Of a stretch of 56,776 bases of DNA, positions 55,455-56,776 are shown one piece after another. This DNA comes from Treponema sp. GTDB taxonomy: Bacteria; Spirochaetota; Spirochaetia; Treponematales; Breznakiellaceae. The stretch is taken from positions 1 through 56,776 of the forward strand of contig WRIB01000006.1 in the NCBI GenBank assembly GCA_009782955.1. The letters are read 5' to 3'. The notes beneath the pieces are model-generated. The model had not been told where the DNA came from. It made no database searches and saw nothing but the letters and a program-made list of their open reading frames with translations. Made by a program: the position numbers and the translations under genes. How positions within the stretch are numbered: the stretch's first letter is position 1; the number at the start of each line of letters is the position of its first letter.

Positions 55455-55521
55455 TTGACGTGCTTTGTTTTTTATGATAAGAGTAAAAAGAGAAATTAAT
55501 TTTAGCTCTGAAATTAATTTC
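55455..55521 (+). promoter_or_regulatory. Promoter and palindromic operator of the SorC-family regulator gene
   Basis: TTGACG (55455-55460), 17 nt, TAAGAG (55478-55483). Just after it, GAAATTAATTTT (55492-55503) and the perfect palindrome GAAATTAATTTC (55510-55521) repeat with an 18-bp period. Two phased palindromes beside a regulator gene suit an autoregulatory operator. Confidence 0.5.
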
Positions 55522-55549
55522 AGATATTTAAAAAACCAGGATCATAGAT

Positions 55550-56518
55550 ATGGGATTTATGGACGATAATCGATTGATTATAAAAATCTGCAAATTATTC
55601 TACGACGAAAATCTGAGTCAAAAAGAAATTGCGTTCAAACTGGCTATTTCAAGACCGCAAATATCCCGTGCTCTGATGTATGCCCGGAAACAAGGGTGGG
55701 TAAGCATACGAATTAACAACCCTTATGCCGAAGAAGATACTCTTGAGCAGGAACTGATAGAAAAATTCGGGTTACGGCACGCTTTAGTTACAAATACACA
55801 TTTAAAAAGTGATTATGAAGCATGGGAAATGATAGGAAAAAATGCGGAAATCAGAATTTCATATTACTTATCCAACTACAAAACAATAGGTATAATGAGC
55901 AGTAAGTCGATTTTTCACATACTCGATAAAACCGTTCTTCCTCATACAGGAAAAACAACATTTGTGTCCCTAGTCGGTGGGATGGGAGCAGCAGGTGCTC
56001 AATGGCATGCCAACTATATGTCCCAGCGTTTTGCAGAAAAAACCGGCGGCAAAGCTTTCCTTTTAAACGCTCCATCATTTGTACAAAATAAAGAAATGCA
56101 AAAAAGCCTCACTCAAGAAGAAGATATACAACATGCCCACAAATATTTTAAGGAATGTGACGTTATTTTTACCGGTATATGTCAAATTGATACAAAAGCT
56201 ACTTTGGTAGAATCCGGTACTCTTGCAAAAGATGACTTAATTCATTTAAAAACAAGCGGTGCCGTGGCAGCCGTGGCCGGTACTTTTTTTGATAAAAACG
56301 GAGATTTGTTAAAGACAGAACTTAGTCAACGTTTTATCGGTATTGGGTATGACGAGATAAAAGCATGTTCTAATGTTGTGGGAATTGCTTTGGGAAACGA
56401 AAAAATTGCTGCAATAGAAGCAGCTTTACGCAGTACTCTCTTTCATGAATTGATTACTGATTCAGAAACTGCCAAAACGCTTCTTGATTCTTGGCAAAAA
56501 AAAGGAAAATCTTTTTAA
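55550..56518 (+). CDS. SorC-family sugar-binding transcriptional regulator
   Basis: 322 residues. An N-terminal helix-turn-helix (LSQKEIAFKLAISRPQISRALM) and a SorC effector domain (FVSLVGGMGA, CDVIFTGICQI, AVAAVAGTFFDKNG, AIEAALRST). Such proteins bind sugar phosphates and control carbohydrate operons. There is no adjacent transport or catabolic operon inside the window, so targets may lie elsewhere. A second Met 3 codons in (MDDNRL) is an alternative start. Confidence 0.9.
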   Translation: MGFMDDNRLIIKICKLFYDENLSQKEIAFKLAISRPQISRALMYARKQGWVSIRINNPYAEEDTLEQELIEKFGLRHALVTNTHLKSDYEAWEMIGKNAEIRISYYLSNYKTIGIMSSKSIFHILDKTVLPHTGKTTFVSLVGGMGAAGAQWHANYMSQRFAEKTGGKAFLLNAPSFVQNKEMQKSLTQEEDIQHAHKYFKECDVIFTGICQIDTKATLVESGTLAKDDLIHLKTSGAVAAVAGTFFDKNGDLLKTELSQRFIGIGYDEIKACSNVVGIALGNEKIAAIEAALRSTLFHELITDSETAKTLLDSWQKKGKSF

Positions 56519-56587
56519 AATCAACATACAGCGCCCGGAAGCCAAACTTGAAACACAATTTTCCAAGGACATGCTAGTACTTCTCTA

Positions 56588-56682
56588 ATAAACCTGTTTC
56601 CAGGTTATTAAGGTAAACACCATTTAGTTACTTTTAGACGAATTTTTATTGAACCCCCCATTTTGGGAGTTTCAATAAAAAA
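56588..56682. terminator. Hairpins between the regulator gene and the 5S rRNA
   Basis: TTATTGAA...CCCCC (56647-56661) pairs with GGGAG...TTCAATAA (56665-56679), followed on the minus strand by A/T runs; it fits the 3' terminator of the 5S rRNA. AACCTG/CAGGTT near 56588-56610 is a smaller stem with no T-run. Confidence 0.65.
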
Positions 56683-56683
56683 A

Positions 56684-56776
56684 GTCTGGCAACTATCTAC
56701 TCTCCCGCGTCTTAGAGGCGCAGTACCATTGACGTTAGAGGGCTTGACTTCCGAGTTCGGAAAGGGATCGGGTATA
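56684..56776 (-). rRNA. 5S ribosomal RNA, 3' part
   Basis: The minus strand reads the conserved 3' half of a bacterial 5S rRNA: CCGAACTCGGAAGTC, GGGAGAGTAG and the end GTTGCCAGAC. The 5' end is beyond the right edge. The rRNA operon therefore continues outside the window. Confidence 0.92.

Overview
The window looks like spirochaete DNA, most likely a Treponema of the gut-symbiont type. The signs are a bacterial V-type ATPase B subunit, an L25/CTC ribosomal protein, a CheW, several conserved treponemal-type envelope proteins and lipoproteins, and many TTG/GTG starts. No species is claimed. Most genes sit in short, tightly coupled operons of moderate GC. Two stretches (about 0.3-3.2 kb and 37.5-43 kb) are visibly more AT-rich and carry mobile or defence-type content.

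Layout. 0-3.3 kb: accessory strip with a cut-off exported protein, a PD-(D/E)XK-type protein, a TPR protein, a repeat-rich 1 kb spacer, and a broken second copy of the PD-(D/E)XK gene in inverted orientation. 3.3-11 kb: a lone V-ATPase B gene, divergent from a three-gene operon (TerB-type protein, BrxD-like P-loop ATPase, Lhr-type helicase) that matches the plan of the Shango anti-phage system. 11-22 kb: alanine aminotransferase alaA, a membrane protein, an HD-GYP variant, a Wzi-like outer-membrane barrel, a GT4 glycosyltransferase, then a symporter-iorA-iorB-flavodoxin-like-apt run and tRNA-Glu. 22-32 kb: envelope proteins (LRR, HtrA-type lipoprotein protease, a periplasmic repeat protein), then tRNA-Gln-rplY-tilS-ftsH on the minus strand, and capA. 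32-37.5 kb: a four-gene catabolic operon (TIM-barrel isomerase, OYE-type flavoenzyme, DeoC aldolase, zinc dehydrogenase) and a DUF362 lipoprotein.

37.5-43 kb: an AT-rich putative island. A type IIG-like restriction-methylation protein is followed within 10 bp by a CHAT (caspase-like) protease and then a DUF1016 nuclease. The strip abuts a truncated integrase-like gene and the 3' end of tRNA-Leu, a classic integration site. The island's other side has tandem structured repeats whose stems covary. 43-56.8 kb: a giant ankyrin lipoprotein, a heterodimeric ABC exporter downstream of degT-like, nadK and recN genes, cheW, a SorC-family regulator with a palindromic operator candidate, and the 3' end of a 5S rRNA on the minus strand.

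Themes. Two separate candidate defence loci (Shango-like; methylase-CHAT-nuclease) are the main attraction. Several genes have a -10-like box only 5-7 nt before the ATG and no Shine-Dalgarno sequence, which suggests leaderless mRNAs. Three enzymes carry altered active-site features: HD-GYP with HE, a DegT-fold protein without the PLP lysine, and IorA without its ferredoxin domain.
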